The translations under genes were made by a program, and so were the position numbers. The notes beneath the pieces are model-generated. The model saw only the letters and a list, made by a program, of their open reading frames with translations. It did not search any database and had not been told where the DNA came from. Below are positions 9,138-16,597 of a stretch of DNA of 64,000 nt, in pieces; position 1 is the first letter of the stretch; the number at the start of each line of letters is the position of its first letter. This stretch comes from Streptomyces sp. SID13726 (GTDB lineage: Bacteria > Actinomycetota > Actinomycetes > Streptomycetales > Streptomycetaceae): assembly GCF_010548375.1 (NCBI RefSeq), contig NZ_JAAGLY010000002.1:620001-684000 (forward strand). The letters run 5' to 3'.

Positions 9138-9793
9138 TGACGGACGCTCCGCTGCGGCTGGTGATCGCCGACGACCACGTGGTCGTACGGGCGGGACTGC
9201 GGGCCCTGTTGGAGGGCGAGCCGGGACTCGAGGTGATCGCCGAGGCGTCCCATCCCGAGGAGGCCGTACAACTCGCCCTGTCCCTGCGGCCCGACGTGGT
9301 GCTGATGGATCTGCGGTTCGACGGCAGGGGGCGGGGCGACGGCTCCGCCGACGGGATCGAGGCGGTCCGGGCCATCGCCGCCGGGGCGCCGGAGCTGCCC
9401 GTGGTGATGCTGACCAGCTACTCGGGGCGCGGTGAGGTGGTGCGTGCGCTGGAGGCGGGGGCGCGGGGGTATGTGCTGAAGGCCGGGCCGCCCGAGGACC
9501 TCTTCCGTGCCGTGCGCAGTGCCGCGGTGGGCGGGATGGGGCTCGCGCCGGAGATCGTCGGCGATCTCGTGGGCCAAGTGGTCAGTCCCGCGCCGGAGTT
9601 GACGCGCCGGGAGCGGGAGGTGGTGCAGCTGATGTCGGACGGGCACAGCAACCGCGCCATCGCCGAGTCCCTGTATCTCAGCGAGGCGACGATCAAGACG
9701 CACCTCGTGCGCATCTACCGCAAGCTCGGCGTCGACAACAGGGCCGCTGCGGTGTCGGAGGCGGTCCGGCGGGGGTTGCTGGACCTGTCGTAG
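9137..9793 (+). CDS. response regulator, NarL/FixJ family
   Basis: Cognate regulator of the kinase at 7881, 218 residues. The receiver domain has the acidic pair DD (12-13), phosphoacceptor Asp58 in VVLMDLR, Thr/Ser at LTSYS and Lys in VLKAG; the LuxR-type HTH is at about 155-218 (LTRREREVVQLMSDGHSNRAIAESLYLSEATIKTH). The loop after the phosphoacceptor is unusually long and glycine-rich (FDGRGRGDGSADG), some seven residues more than the common MPxMDG. It ends nine bases from the convergent STAS-ANTAR gene with no hairpin visible between them. Confidence 0.9.
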   Translation: MTDAPLRLVIADDHVVVRAGLRALLEGEPGLEVIAEASHPEEAVQLALSLRPDVVLMDLRFDGRGRGDGSADGIEAVRAIAAGAPELPVVMLTSYSGRGEVVRALEAGARGYVLKAGPPEDLFRAVRSAAVGGMGLAPEIVGDLVGQVVSPAPELTRREREVVQLMSDGHSNRAIAESLYLSEATIKTHLVRIYRKLGVDNRAAAVSEAVRRGLLDLS

Positions 9794-9802
9794 CCGCGGC
9801 GC

Positions 9803-10666
9803 CTAGGCGGTGTCCCGTGGTTCCGGCGCGGTGTCCGTCGAGTCGTCGGACGGCGTCGTCGGGGTGCCGGACGGCGGCAGCGGGGTGTCGCGGACCTGGG
9901 CGACGGCTGCCGCCATCTGCCGGCGCACCTCGTCCGGCAGCGGGGCTCCGTGGACGGTGCCCATCAGGTGCTGGGCGAGGTGGTGCACCTTGGTGTTGGT
10001 GTTCTGCGACGCGGTGACCAGCACCGACCAGGCGTCCTCGGCGCTCAGGCCGAAGGAGGCCATGAGGATGCCGCGGGCCAGGTCGATGGCCGGGCGGGAC
10101 TGCATGGCCCGACGCAACTGGGCGACCTCCGTGCGCAGTTCGTGGCTGACGTCCACGGGGCGGGCCGACTCGGCGAGAACGCCGGCGGGAGTGGTCTCCT
10201 CGGCCTCATTCGCCTCCTCGGTCTCCTTGGCCTCCTCCGTCTTCTTCGCCTCCTCGGTCTCCTTGTCGTCGGGCCCGGTGGCGGCGCTCCCCTGACCGTC
10301 GGTGCCGTCGTGCACGAGCAGCTCGTGGGCGCCGGTCAGCTCCAGCAGTCGCTCGACCGGTGGGCTGCACGCCAGGACGGTGACCGTCTTGCCCTGGGCG
10401 AGGGCCTGCCTGCGCAGCCCGAGCAGGACGTTCAGGCCGCCGCAGTCGCAGAACGCGACCGCGCTCAGGTCCAGGTCGAGCCCGGTGGCCGAGCGGTCGA
10501 GGATGTCGTGCAGCGTGCGCTGCAACCGCTGCGCGCCGATGTCGAGTTCGCCGCGGCACGTGACCCCCGCCCGGTCGTCGGCCACCACGTACTCGACCGT
10601 GGCCAGACACGGCGGACCGGACTCCGGTGCGGTGAGGGGCTGCGCCGAGTGCGCAGGTTCCGGCAT
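9803..10666 (-). CDS. STAS domain - charged repeat linker - ANTAR domain protein
   Basis: Two-domain cytoplasmic regulator of 287 residues. Residues about 22-120 form a STAS/anti-sigma-factor-antagonist domain; the phosphorylatable serine position (usually D-S-x-G-L) reads D74-C75-G-G-L, so the usual Ser is Cys and regulation by serine phosphorylation is unlikely. A linker of hexad repeats (KETEEA/KKTEEA/KETEEA/NEAEET, residues 135-158) leads to an ANTAR RNA-binding domain at about 175-240 (LRRAMQSRPAIDLARGILMASFGLSAEDAW). ANTAR proteins bind paired RNA hairpins and act as antiterminators. I chose ATG 10666, preceded by AGAAGGG; an upstream ATG at 10834 has no RBS and would cross the divergent promoter. 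Partners are unknown. Confidence 0.82.
   Translation of the reverse strand: MPEPAHSAQPLTAPESGPPCLATVEYVVADDRAGVTCRGELDIGAQRLQRTLHDILDRSATGLDLDLSAVAFCDCGGLNVLLGLRRQALAQGKTVTVLACSPPVERLLELTGAHELLVHDGTDGQGSAATGPDDKETEEAKKTEEAKETEEANEAEETTPAGVLAESARPVDVSHELRTEVAQLRRAMQSRPAIDLARGILMASFGLSAEDAWSVLVTASQNTNTKVHHLAQHLMGTVHGAPLPDEVRRQMAAAVAQVRDTPLPPSGTPTTPSDDSTDTAPEPRDTA
10193..10264 (-). repeat. four tandem 18-bp units encoding a Glu/Lys hexad linker
   Basis: Units at 10211-10228 and 10247-10264 are identical (CGCCTCCTCGGTCTCCTT on the plus strand); the unit between differs at a few positions and a 14/18 partial copy precedes them. The repeat is in frame and encodes the KETEEA-type linker of the STAS-ANTAR protein. 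Such repeats can change copy number and hence linker length. Confidence 0.85.
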
Positions 10667-10761
10667 GACCCTTCTCCCTCGTGTGTGCGCCTGCCTCCGC
10701 TCAACAGATTCCCCTCCCCGCCCACGTACGTCAACCAATACATGAAATTTTGTTCCGGCTT

Positions 10762-10791
10762 TTGAATGCGTGAATCCGAACTCGGTACAGT
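10762..10791 (+). promoter_or_regulatory. promoter of the winged-helix gene, probably leaderless
   Basis: TTGAAT (10762-10767), 18-base spacer, TACAGT (10786-10791), then six bases to the ATG at 10798. Transcription should start at or next to the start codon. The surrounding 60 bases are markedly AT-rich for this genome, as expected for a promoter shared with the divergent STAS-ANTAR gene. Confidence 0.65.
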
Positions 10792-10797
10792 TGGTGC

Positions 10798-11130
10798 ATG
10801 GATGGAGTGCCCGAGCCCCACACCGGATGGACATTTGTCACCAACCACGCGCGCGTGCTGGCCGTGATCGCCGACAACCACAGCGCCCGGATCCGCGACA
10901 TCGCCGCGCACTGCCGGCTCACCGAGCGGGCCGTGCAGAAGATCATTTCCGACCTGGAGCAGGACGGCTATCTCTCGCACGTCAAAGAGGGCCGCACCAA
11001 CACCTACCGGATCGAACCCGGCAAGGTCCTGCGCCACCCGGCCGAGGCCGGCCTGACCGTGGCCTCGCTGCTCACGCTGCTGGTCCAGGCGGAGGCGGCC
11101 CGTACGACGTCCCCGCACGCTCCGGCCTGA
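10798..11130 (+). CDS. small winged-helix (MarR/ArsR-like) transcriptional regulator
   Basis: A 110-residue protein consisting almost only of one winged-helix DNA-binding domain: HARVLAVIADNHSARIRDIAAHCRLTERAVQKIISDLEQDGYLSHVKEGRTNTYRIEPG (about residues 18-78), with helix-turn-helix around DIAAHCRLTERAVQKII and the wing at KEGRTNTYRI. A short helical tail (AEAGLTVASLLTLLVQAEAA) may dimerise. No ligand-binding domain is visible. It is divergent from the STAS-ANTAR gene and probably regulates the shared promoter region; that is inference. It seems to lack a leader, consistent with the absence of a Shine-Dalgarno sequence. Confidence 0.8.
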   Translation: MDGVPEPHTGWTFVTNHARVLAVIADNHSARIRDIAAHCRLTERAVQKIISDLEQDGYLSHVKEGRTNTYRIEPGKVLRHPAEAGLTVASLLTLLVQAEAARTTSPHAPA

Positions 11131-11237
11131 CGGCGGGCTGCGGGCGACGGCCGTTGTGCCCGGTCGGTGCGCCCAGGGCTCGTGTCCTCCGGCGTCCTCC
11201 CCGCAGACTGGTCGTCCAGCGGATCTGGAGGACAGCG

Positions 11238-11855
11238 ATGAGCGAACCGACGGGCAGGGTGCTCAGCGACATCACGATCTCGGCCGACGGGTACGCGGCG
11301 GGGCTCGGACAGACCGAGGAGCGGCCGTTCGGCGACGACGGCGGCGACGGATCGGGCGACCGGCTGCACGCCTGGATGTTCGACACCCCCGACGAGAACC
11401 GGGCCGAGCTCGACCGGCTGGCCGCCGCCGGGGCGTTCGTCATGGGCCGCAACATGTTCGGCCCGGTGCGCGGCGCCTGGGACCGGCCCTGGAACGGCTG
11501 GTGGGGCGAGAACCCGCCCTTCCACGCACCGGTGTTCGTGCTCACCCACCACGCGCGCGAGCCCCAGCCGATGCAGGGCGGGACCACCTACCACTTCGTC
11601 ACCGACGGCATCGAGTCGGCGCTGGCCCAGGCACGGGCGGCGGCCGGTGACGGCGATGTCCTGATCCACGGCGGCGCGAACACCGTCAACCAGTACCTGG
11701 CCGCCGGCCTGATCGAGGAACTGCGCCTGCACATCGTGCCGGTCACGCTCGGCGCCGGCACCCGGCTCTTCGAGGGTGTCCCGCCACTGAAGCTGGAGCA
11801 GCTCGGGGCGCGCTCGGCGAAGCTGGTCACGCATGTGACGTACCGCGTGCTGTGA
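11238..11855 (+). CDS. RibD C-terminal/dihydrofolate reductase-like protein
   Basis: Cytoplasmic NAD(P)H-dependent reductase-like protein of 205 residues with the RibD_C fold: VLSDITISADGYAAG at the N-terminus, GAFVMGRNMFG (about 75-85), and the nucleotide-binding segment VLIHGGANTVNQYLAAGLIEELRLHIVPVTLGAGTRLFEG (about 147-186). RBS GGAG stands before ATG 11238. Many Streptomyces encode several such stand-alone proteins of unknown substrate; true folate or riboflavin roles are not shown. It is convergent with the response regulator at 11872 (16 bases apart), with no clear hairpin. Confidence 0.85.
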   Translation: MSEPTGRVLSDITISADGYAAGLGQTEERPFGDDGGDGSGDRLHAWMFDTPDENRAELDRLAAAGAFVMGRNMFGPVRGAWDRPWNGWWGENPPFHAPVFVLTHHAREPQPMQGGTTYHFVTDGIESALAQARAAAGDGDVLIHGGANTVNQYLAAGLIEELRLHIVPVTLGAGTRLFEGVPPLKLEQLGARSAKLVTHVTYRVL

Positions 11856-11871
11856 GGACGTTTCCCACGCT

Positions 11872-12564
11872 TCAGGTGCCGGACGTACCGGGATGCGGGC
11901 GGGGTGTCACCAGGCCGCTCTGGTAGGCGACGACCACGAGTTGGGCGCGGTCGCGTGCGTCCAGCTTGGTCATGGCGCGCTGGATGTGGCTGCGCACGGT
12001 CAGCGGGCTCAGCACCAGCCGTTCGGCGATCTCGGCGTTGGACTTCCCGAGCGCGGCCAGGGCGGTCACCTCGCGCTCGCGGTCGGTGAGGGTCCTGACC
12101 ACCTCGGGGAGCGCGAGGAAGTCGTCGGTGTCCGGGGTCGCGAGGAAGCGGGTGACGAGGGCCCGGGTGGCGGTCGGCGACAGCAGGGCCTCACCGGCGG
12201 CCACCGTCCGGATGCTCGACAGCAGGACCTCGGGGCTGACGCCCTTGCCGAGGAAGCCGCTCGCGCCGGCGCGCAGGGCCTTGGCCACGTTCTCGTCGTT
12301 CTCGAAGGTGGTGAGGACGAGGATGTGGGTGTCCGACAGCTCCGGGCGGGCGCAGATGGCGGCGGTGGCCGTCACCCCGTCGACGTTCGGCATCCGGATG
12401 TCCATGATCACCACGTCGGGCCGGTGCGTCTCGGCCAGTTCGACGGCTTCCCGCCCGTCGGCGGCCTCCGCGATCACGGTCAGGTCCTCGGCCGATTCGA
12501 TGAGGATACGGAAGGTGGCGCGGAGCAGCGCCTGGTCGTCGGCGAGCAGGACGCGGATGGTCAT
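11872..12564 (-). CDS. response regulator, NarL/LuxR family
   Basis: Output regulator of the second two-component system, 230 residues. The receiver domain has DD at 9-10, phosphoacceptor Asp55 (VVIMDIRMPNVDG), TTF and the GKG Lys equivalent; the C-terminal LuxR HTH is TDREREVTALAALGKSNAEIAERLVLSPLTVRSHIQRAMTKL (about 160-203). Its ATG overlaps the kinase stop as ATGA, indicating coupled translation from the kinase transcript. Confidence 0.92.
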   Translation of the reverse strand: MTIRVLLADDQALLRATFRILIESAEDLTVIAEAADGREAVELAETHRPDVVIMDIRMPNVDGVTATAAICARPELSDTHILVLTTFENDENVAKALRAGASGFLGKGVSPEVLLSSIRTVAAGEALLSPTATRALVTRFLATPDTDDFLALPEVVRTLTDREREVTALAALGKSNAEIAERLVLSPLTVRSHIQRAMTKLDARDRAQLVVVAYQSGLVTPRPHPGTSGT

Positions 12565-13937
12565 GGGGCGGGGCTTTCGTCGGGGCGGGCGGGGCTGTCG
12601 TGGGGTTCGCCGCCGGCGGGGGCTTCGCGGGTGTCGTGCGGCTGACCGATGTCGTGAGGCTCGCGGACGCCACGCGGTTCGCGGATGCCGTGAGTCTCGC
12701 GGGTGTCGGGGGCGGGGGCGCCGGTGCGCTCCTCGGCGTGTCCTCCCTCACCCTCGTGCCCGTCCCCGCCGCCCAACGGCAACTCGCAGTCGACCCGGAA
12801 GCCGCCCTCCCGGCGGTGACCGGCGTGGAACGTACCGCCCACCGACTCGGCGCGTTCGCGCATGGTGATGAGCCCGAATCCGCCACCGGCTCCCGGCACG
12901 GCACGGGGGCGGCCGGGGTCGGTGTCGTTGGCGACGGTCAGGGTCAGCCGGTGCGGTGTGTAGGTGAGCCGGACCCGCGCGGTGCGGGTGGCGGCGTGCT
13001 TGGTCGCGTTGGTGAGCGCTTCCTGGACGATCCGGTAGGCGGTCAGGTCGAGTACGGGGGTGAGGCGCCGTCGCTGTCCCTCGACGGTCACGGTCACCTC
13101 CAGCCCGGCCGTCGCACATGTCTCGACCAGGTCGGACAGTTGCCCGAGTCCGGGTGCGGGGGCCAGGTCGTCGGCGGGGTCGGTGTCCTGGCGCAGGAGG
13201 CCCACGGCGGCCTTGAGTTCGCGCAGGGCGGCGGCCGTGGTCTCCGGCAGCTTGCCGATGATGCCGAGGGCCTGGTCCGGGTGGGTCCTCGCGAGGTGGG
13301 CGGCGGCGCCCGCCTGGGCGTCGGCCAGGGTCAGATGGTGGGCCACCACGTCGTGCAGTTCCCGCGCGATACGCATCCGCTCCTGGAACACCCGGTGCCG
13401 TGCCTCCTCCTCACGCCGCCGGTCGGCGTGCTCGGCGCGGGCCGCCGCGTACTCCCGGCGCACCCGGGTGTAGCTGCCGAGGGCGGCGGACAGCAGGAGC
13501 CAGGCCGTGGGGTTGACGACGGCGAGGATCACCGAGTCGAGGAAGGTGGGGAGCAGCACCCCGGTGACGATCATGCAGACGGCGGCTGCCGCCACGCTGT
13601 TCCAGGTCGTACGGCGGGAGGTGCGCACGCTCGTGGCGTACTGCGCAACCAGCAGCGGCCCCATCAGCAAGGGGGTCAGGAGATAGCCGAGCGCCCCCTC
13701 GGCCATCGTGCACAGCGTGGTCAGCGCGAGGACCGGCAGGGGGTGGGTACGGCGCCGGCGCAGGGCGGCGCAGGCGAGCGCGGACAGGGCGATGCCGGGC
13801 CACAGGGCCAGGGGCCTCTCCGTCACCGCGCGGGTGACGAGGACGCCGGTGACGGTGAACGCGAACAGCAGGACCAGTGTCGCGGCCTCGACGGCCTTCG
13901 GACGGGTCACTGCCCGGCGCTGCCGACTGGTGCTCAT
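12561..13937 (-). CDS. sensor histidine kinase, NarL/DesK-like, with repetitive C-terminal tail
   Basis: Membrane histidine kinase of 458 residues from ATG 13937 (GGAG four bases upstream). Hydrophobic segments fill residues about 17-157, followed by a coiled coil and the HisKA_3 box ERMRIARELHDVVAHHLT with His195, then HATPase motifs (EALTNATKHAATRTARVRLTYT, GGGFGLITMRERAE). About 60 extra residues follow the ATPase domain, with hexad-like repeats HGIREP/RGVREP/HDIGQP/HDTREA ending in Pro-rich sequence. This tail is not part of the usual family architecture. The kinase is upstream of and overlaps its regulator. The frame continues open to 14162, but no RBS supports an earlier start. Confidence 0.88.
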   Translation of the reverse strand: MSTSRQRRAVTRPKAVEAATLVLLFAFTVTGVLVTRAVTERPLALWPGIALSALACAALRRRRTHPLPVLALTTLCTMAEGALGYLLTPLLMGPLLVAQYATSVRTSRRTTWNSVAAAAVCMIVTGVLLPTFLDSVILAVVNPTAWLLLSAALGSYTRVRREYAAARAEHADRRREEEARHRVFQERMRIARELHDVVAHHLTLADAQAGAAAHLARTHPDQALGIIGKLPETTAAALRELKAAVGLLRQDTDPADDLAPAPGLGQLSDLVETCATAGLEVTVTVEGQRRRLTPVLDLTAYRIVQEALTNATKHAATRTARVRLTYTPHRLTLTVANDTDPGRPRAVPGAGGGFGLITMRERAESVGGTFHAGHRREGGFRVDCELPLGGGDGHEGEGGHAEERTGAPAPDTRETHGIREPRGVREPHDIGQPHDTREAPAGGEPHDSPARPDESPAP

Positions 13938-14026
13938 CACACTCCGGGATAGGGGAACGGCAGCCATGCTCACACACCGCGGACCGGGACACCGTGCTGT
14001 CCGGTGCCCGGCCCGCGGTGCGGGGC

Positions 14027-16261
14027 TCAGACGCGGGCGGGTTCCGGCGCCTCGGACCCGGTGTCCGCCGGTCCCTCGCCCGGTCGCGGCTGTGCGGTGA
14101 GACCGGCGCCCTCTACGTCGACGCGGGGCAGCAGCCGGTCCAGCCACTTGGGCAGCCACCACGCCTTGTCGCCGAGCAGGGCCAGCACCGCGGGCACGAG
14201 CGCCATCCGCACGACGAAGGCGTCGAACAGCACGGCGACGGCGAGACCGAAGCCGATCGTCTTGACCATCGACTCACCGGAGCCGATGAACCCGGAGAAC
14301 ACCGCGATCATGATCACCGCGGCCGCGACGACCACCCGGGCGCTGTGCCGGAACCCCGAGACCACCGCCTGCGGGGCCCGGTCCCCGTGGACGTACGCCT
14401 CCCGCATACGGGCGACGAGGAACACCTCGTAGTCCATGGCCAGGCCGAAGACGATGCCCACCAGGAAGATCGGCATCAGGCTCATGATCGGGCCGGGCTG
14501 TTCCACGCCGAGCAGTCCCGCGCCCCAGCCCCACTGGAAGACCGCGACGACCGAGCCGAGGGCGGCCAGCACCGAGAGCAGGAATCCCAGGGCGGCCTTG
14601 ACGGGCACGAGCACGGAGCGGAAGATCACCAGCAGCAGGAGCAGGGCGAGTACGACGATCACGGCCAGGTAGGGCACGAGCGCGTCCTGGAGGGCCTGCG
14701 CGACGTCGATGTTCATCGCGGTGCTGCCGGTGACCTCGTAGGTCGCGCCCGTCCGCCCCTCCAGGCCGGGGCGCTCGCCGCGGATGCTCTGGACGAGGTC
14801 CTTGGTGTGCTCGTCGTTCGGGCCGGTGGCCGGGACCGCGGAGAAGAGCGCGGTGTCACCGGCCGGGTTGAGCCGGGCCGGGGAGACGGACACGATTCCG
14901 CGGGTCGCGCCGATGGCCTCGGTGATCTCCTTGACGGCGGCCTTCGGGTCCTGGGCGTCCCTGGTGTCCACCACGACCGTCAGGGGACCGTTGAAGCCGG
15001 CACCAAAGCCTTCCGCGAGGGCGTCGTAGGCACGCCGTTCGGTGGACGAGACGGGCTTGGACTCGGCGCCCGGCATGCCCATCTCCAACTGGGCGGCGGG
15101 CAGCGCCAGCACGCCCAGGCCCGCGACGCAGGTCACCAGCACGGCCACCGGGCGCCGGAGCACGAACCGGGCCCAGCGGGTGCCGCCGTTGTCGGCGGTG
15201 CGCGGGGCGGCGGCGCCAGGGGCAGCGGCGGTGCCCTTGCGGGTGCGGCGCGGGAGTACGGCGTCGGGCCACATGCCGAGCAGGGCCGGGACCAGGGTGA
15301 GGGCGACCAGGACGGCCACGGCGACGGCGCCCGCGGCGCACAGCCCCATCTTGGTGAGCATCGGGACGCCGACCACGGAGAGTCCCGCCAGGGCGATGAC
15401 GACGGTGAGGCCGGCGAAGACCACGGCGGAGCCTGCCGTGCCGACGGCGAGGCCGGCCGCCTCGCGCGGTGCGTGGCCGTTCGCGCGCTCCTCGCGGTAG
15501 CGGGAGACCACGAAGAGGGCGTAGTCGATGCCGACCGCGAGCCCGAGCATCGAGGCGAGCGTGCCCGTGGTCAGGGACAGGCCGAAGACGCTGCCCAGCG
15601 CCATGATCGAGGCCATGCTGATCCCGACGCCGATGACGGCGGTCAGCAGCGGGAGCCCGGCGGCGGCGAGGGAGCCGAAGGTGATCAACAGGACCACGGC
15701 GGCGAGGGCGATGCCGATGGCCTCGGCGGATCCGCCCGCCGCCGGCTGCGCGGCGAGCGCGGTGCCGCCCGCCTCGACGGTGAGGCCGGAGTCCCGGGCC
15801 TGGTCGATGGCCTTCTCCAGGGCGGCCTTGTCGGTGTCGGTGAGGTCGTCGGCCTTCACCTTGTAGTCGACCGTGGCATAGGCGGTGGAGCCGTCCTTGC
15901 TCACCGCGCCCGCCTCGAACGGGCTCACGGCGCTGTCGACCTGCGGCTCGGCGGCGGCCTCGGTCACGAACGCGTCGATGGCGGCGCGGTGCCCGGACGC
16001 GCTCACCTTCTCCCCGTCGGGTGCGACGAACACGATGCGGGCGTTCGCGCCGTTGGCGTCGGTGCCGGGGAAGCGTTCGCCGATCAGGTCGAAGGCCTTC
16101 TGCGCCTCGATGCCGGGCATGAAGGACGTGCCGTCGTCGGAGGCGGCGGGCGCGGTGGCGGCGCCGGCACCGACGGCGCCGAGCAGCAGGGCCCACAGCA
16201 CCGCCACGAGCCAACGGCGTCGGAAGGCGGTCCGGCCCAGCCGATAGAGCAAGGTAGCCAC
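14027..16261 (-). CDS. MMPL-family transporter
   Basis: RND-type inner-membrane transporter of the MmpL group, 744 residues from GTG 16261 (GGAG RBS). The architecture is TM1 (WLVAVLWALLLGAVGAGAA), an extracytoplasmic porter loop (about 40-200), TM2-TM6 with DYALFVVSRYREER near 240, a second loop, and TM7-TM12 with AMDYEVFLVARMREA near 630; these DY motifs lie in the proton-relay segments. Family members export lipids or drugs using proton motive force; the substrate is not deducible. It has a close paralogue at 53632-55860. It lies 89 bases upstream of the kinase gene on the same strand, so read-through is possible. A 7-bp dyad (16355-16370) lies in its promoter region. Confidence 0.88.
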   Translation of the reverse strand: MATLLYRLGRTAFRRRWLVAVLWALLLGAVGAGAATAPAASDDGTSFMPGIEAQKAFDLIGERFPGTDANGANARIVFVAPDGEKVSASGHRAAIDAFVTEAAAEPQVDSAVSPFEAGAVSKDGSTAYATVDYKVKADDLTDTDKAALEKAIDQARDSGLTVEAGGTALAAQPAAGGSAEAIGIALAAVVLLITFGSLAAAGLPLLTAVIGVGISMASIMALGSVFGLSLTTGTLASMLGLAVGIDYALFVVSRYREERANGHAPREAAGLAVGTAGSAVVFAGLTVVIALAGLSVVGVPMLTKMGLCAAGAVAVAVLVALTLVPALLGMWPDAVLPRRTRKGTAAAPGAAAPRTADNGGTRWARFVLRRPVAVLVTCVAGLGVLALPAAQLEMGMPGAESKPVSSTERRAYDALAEGFGAGFNGPLTVVVDTRDAQDPKAAVKEITEAIGATRGIVSVSPARLNPAGDTALFSAVPATGPNDEHTKDLVQSIRGERPGLEGRTGATYEVTGSTAMNIDVAQALQDALVPYLAVIVVLALLLLLVIFRSVLVPVKAALGFLLSVLAALGSVVAVFQWGWGAGLLGVEQPGPIMSLMPIFLVGIVFGLAMDYEVFLVARMREAYVHGDRAPQAVVSGFRHSARVVVAAAVIMIAVFSGFIGSGESMVKTIGFGLAVAVLFDAFVVRMALVPAVLALLGDKAWWLPKWLDRLLPRVDVEGAGLTAQPRPGEGPADTGSEAPEPARV

Positions 16262-16354
16262 GAGAAAGGGATCTCCAGGTCGGGGTTCGGGTGGATCACC
16301 AGCCTGTCCGGAGCGGGGGTGCCGGGGCATCGTGCCGGTGCTGGCAATACCGCT

Positions 16355-16370
16355 TGGTGCCGTGGCACCA
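16355..16370. promoter_or_regulatory. inverted repeat TGGTGCC-N2-GGCACCA upstream of MMPL gene
   Basis: Two exact 7-bp arms separated by GT, about 95 bases upstream of the MMPL start in the 336-base divergent region. A related looser pair (GCACC-N4-GGTGC) lies at 16402-16415. Transporter genes of this family are often controlled by a local repressor, but none is adjacent here. The remainder of the 16262-16597 gap holds the GH3 operators and no gene. Confidence 0.45.
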
Positions 16371-16496
16371 GGCGCCCGGGCCCGGTCCTCCCGGAGGAGG
16401 AGCACCGGATGGTGCCTGGGGATGACCTCGGGGGCCCTCGGGGACTGGTTGCCTTGACCGACCCTTGTTCCGCCGTGGTGTGCCGGTTATGGTCAC

Positions 16497-16521
16497 TGAC
16501 GCGCATCAGTGATGCGCGTCA
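16497..16521. promoter_or_regulatory. tandem LacI-type operators before GH3 gene
   Basis: TGACGCGCATCA (16497-16508) and TGATGCGCGTCA (16510-16521) are separated by one base and each differs by one base from the perfect palindrome TGATGCGCATCA found before the local lacI-type gene and the MFS gene. Together they form an 11-bp inverted repeat with a 5-bp loop. Likely binding sites of the regulator at 19108. Confidence 0.75.
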
Positions 16522-16597
16522 GCAGATGACGGTGTGTACATGAGCGGCCGGTTCTCCCAGGCCCGATTCCACCGCCTCGACCTCGAAGGACTTCCGG

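Noticed and set aside
9793..9803. Terminator between the response regulator and the STAS-ANTAR gene
   Set aside because: Only nine bases lie between the stops and no inverted repeat spans them.
13877..16543. Long plus-strand frame over the first MMPL gene, and a similar one over the second (53500-55911)
   Set aside because: Both are mirror frames rich in Asp/His/Gly/Arg; the fact that both paralogues give the same kind of frame shows it follows from codon use in the sense gene.
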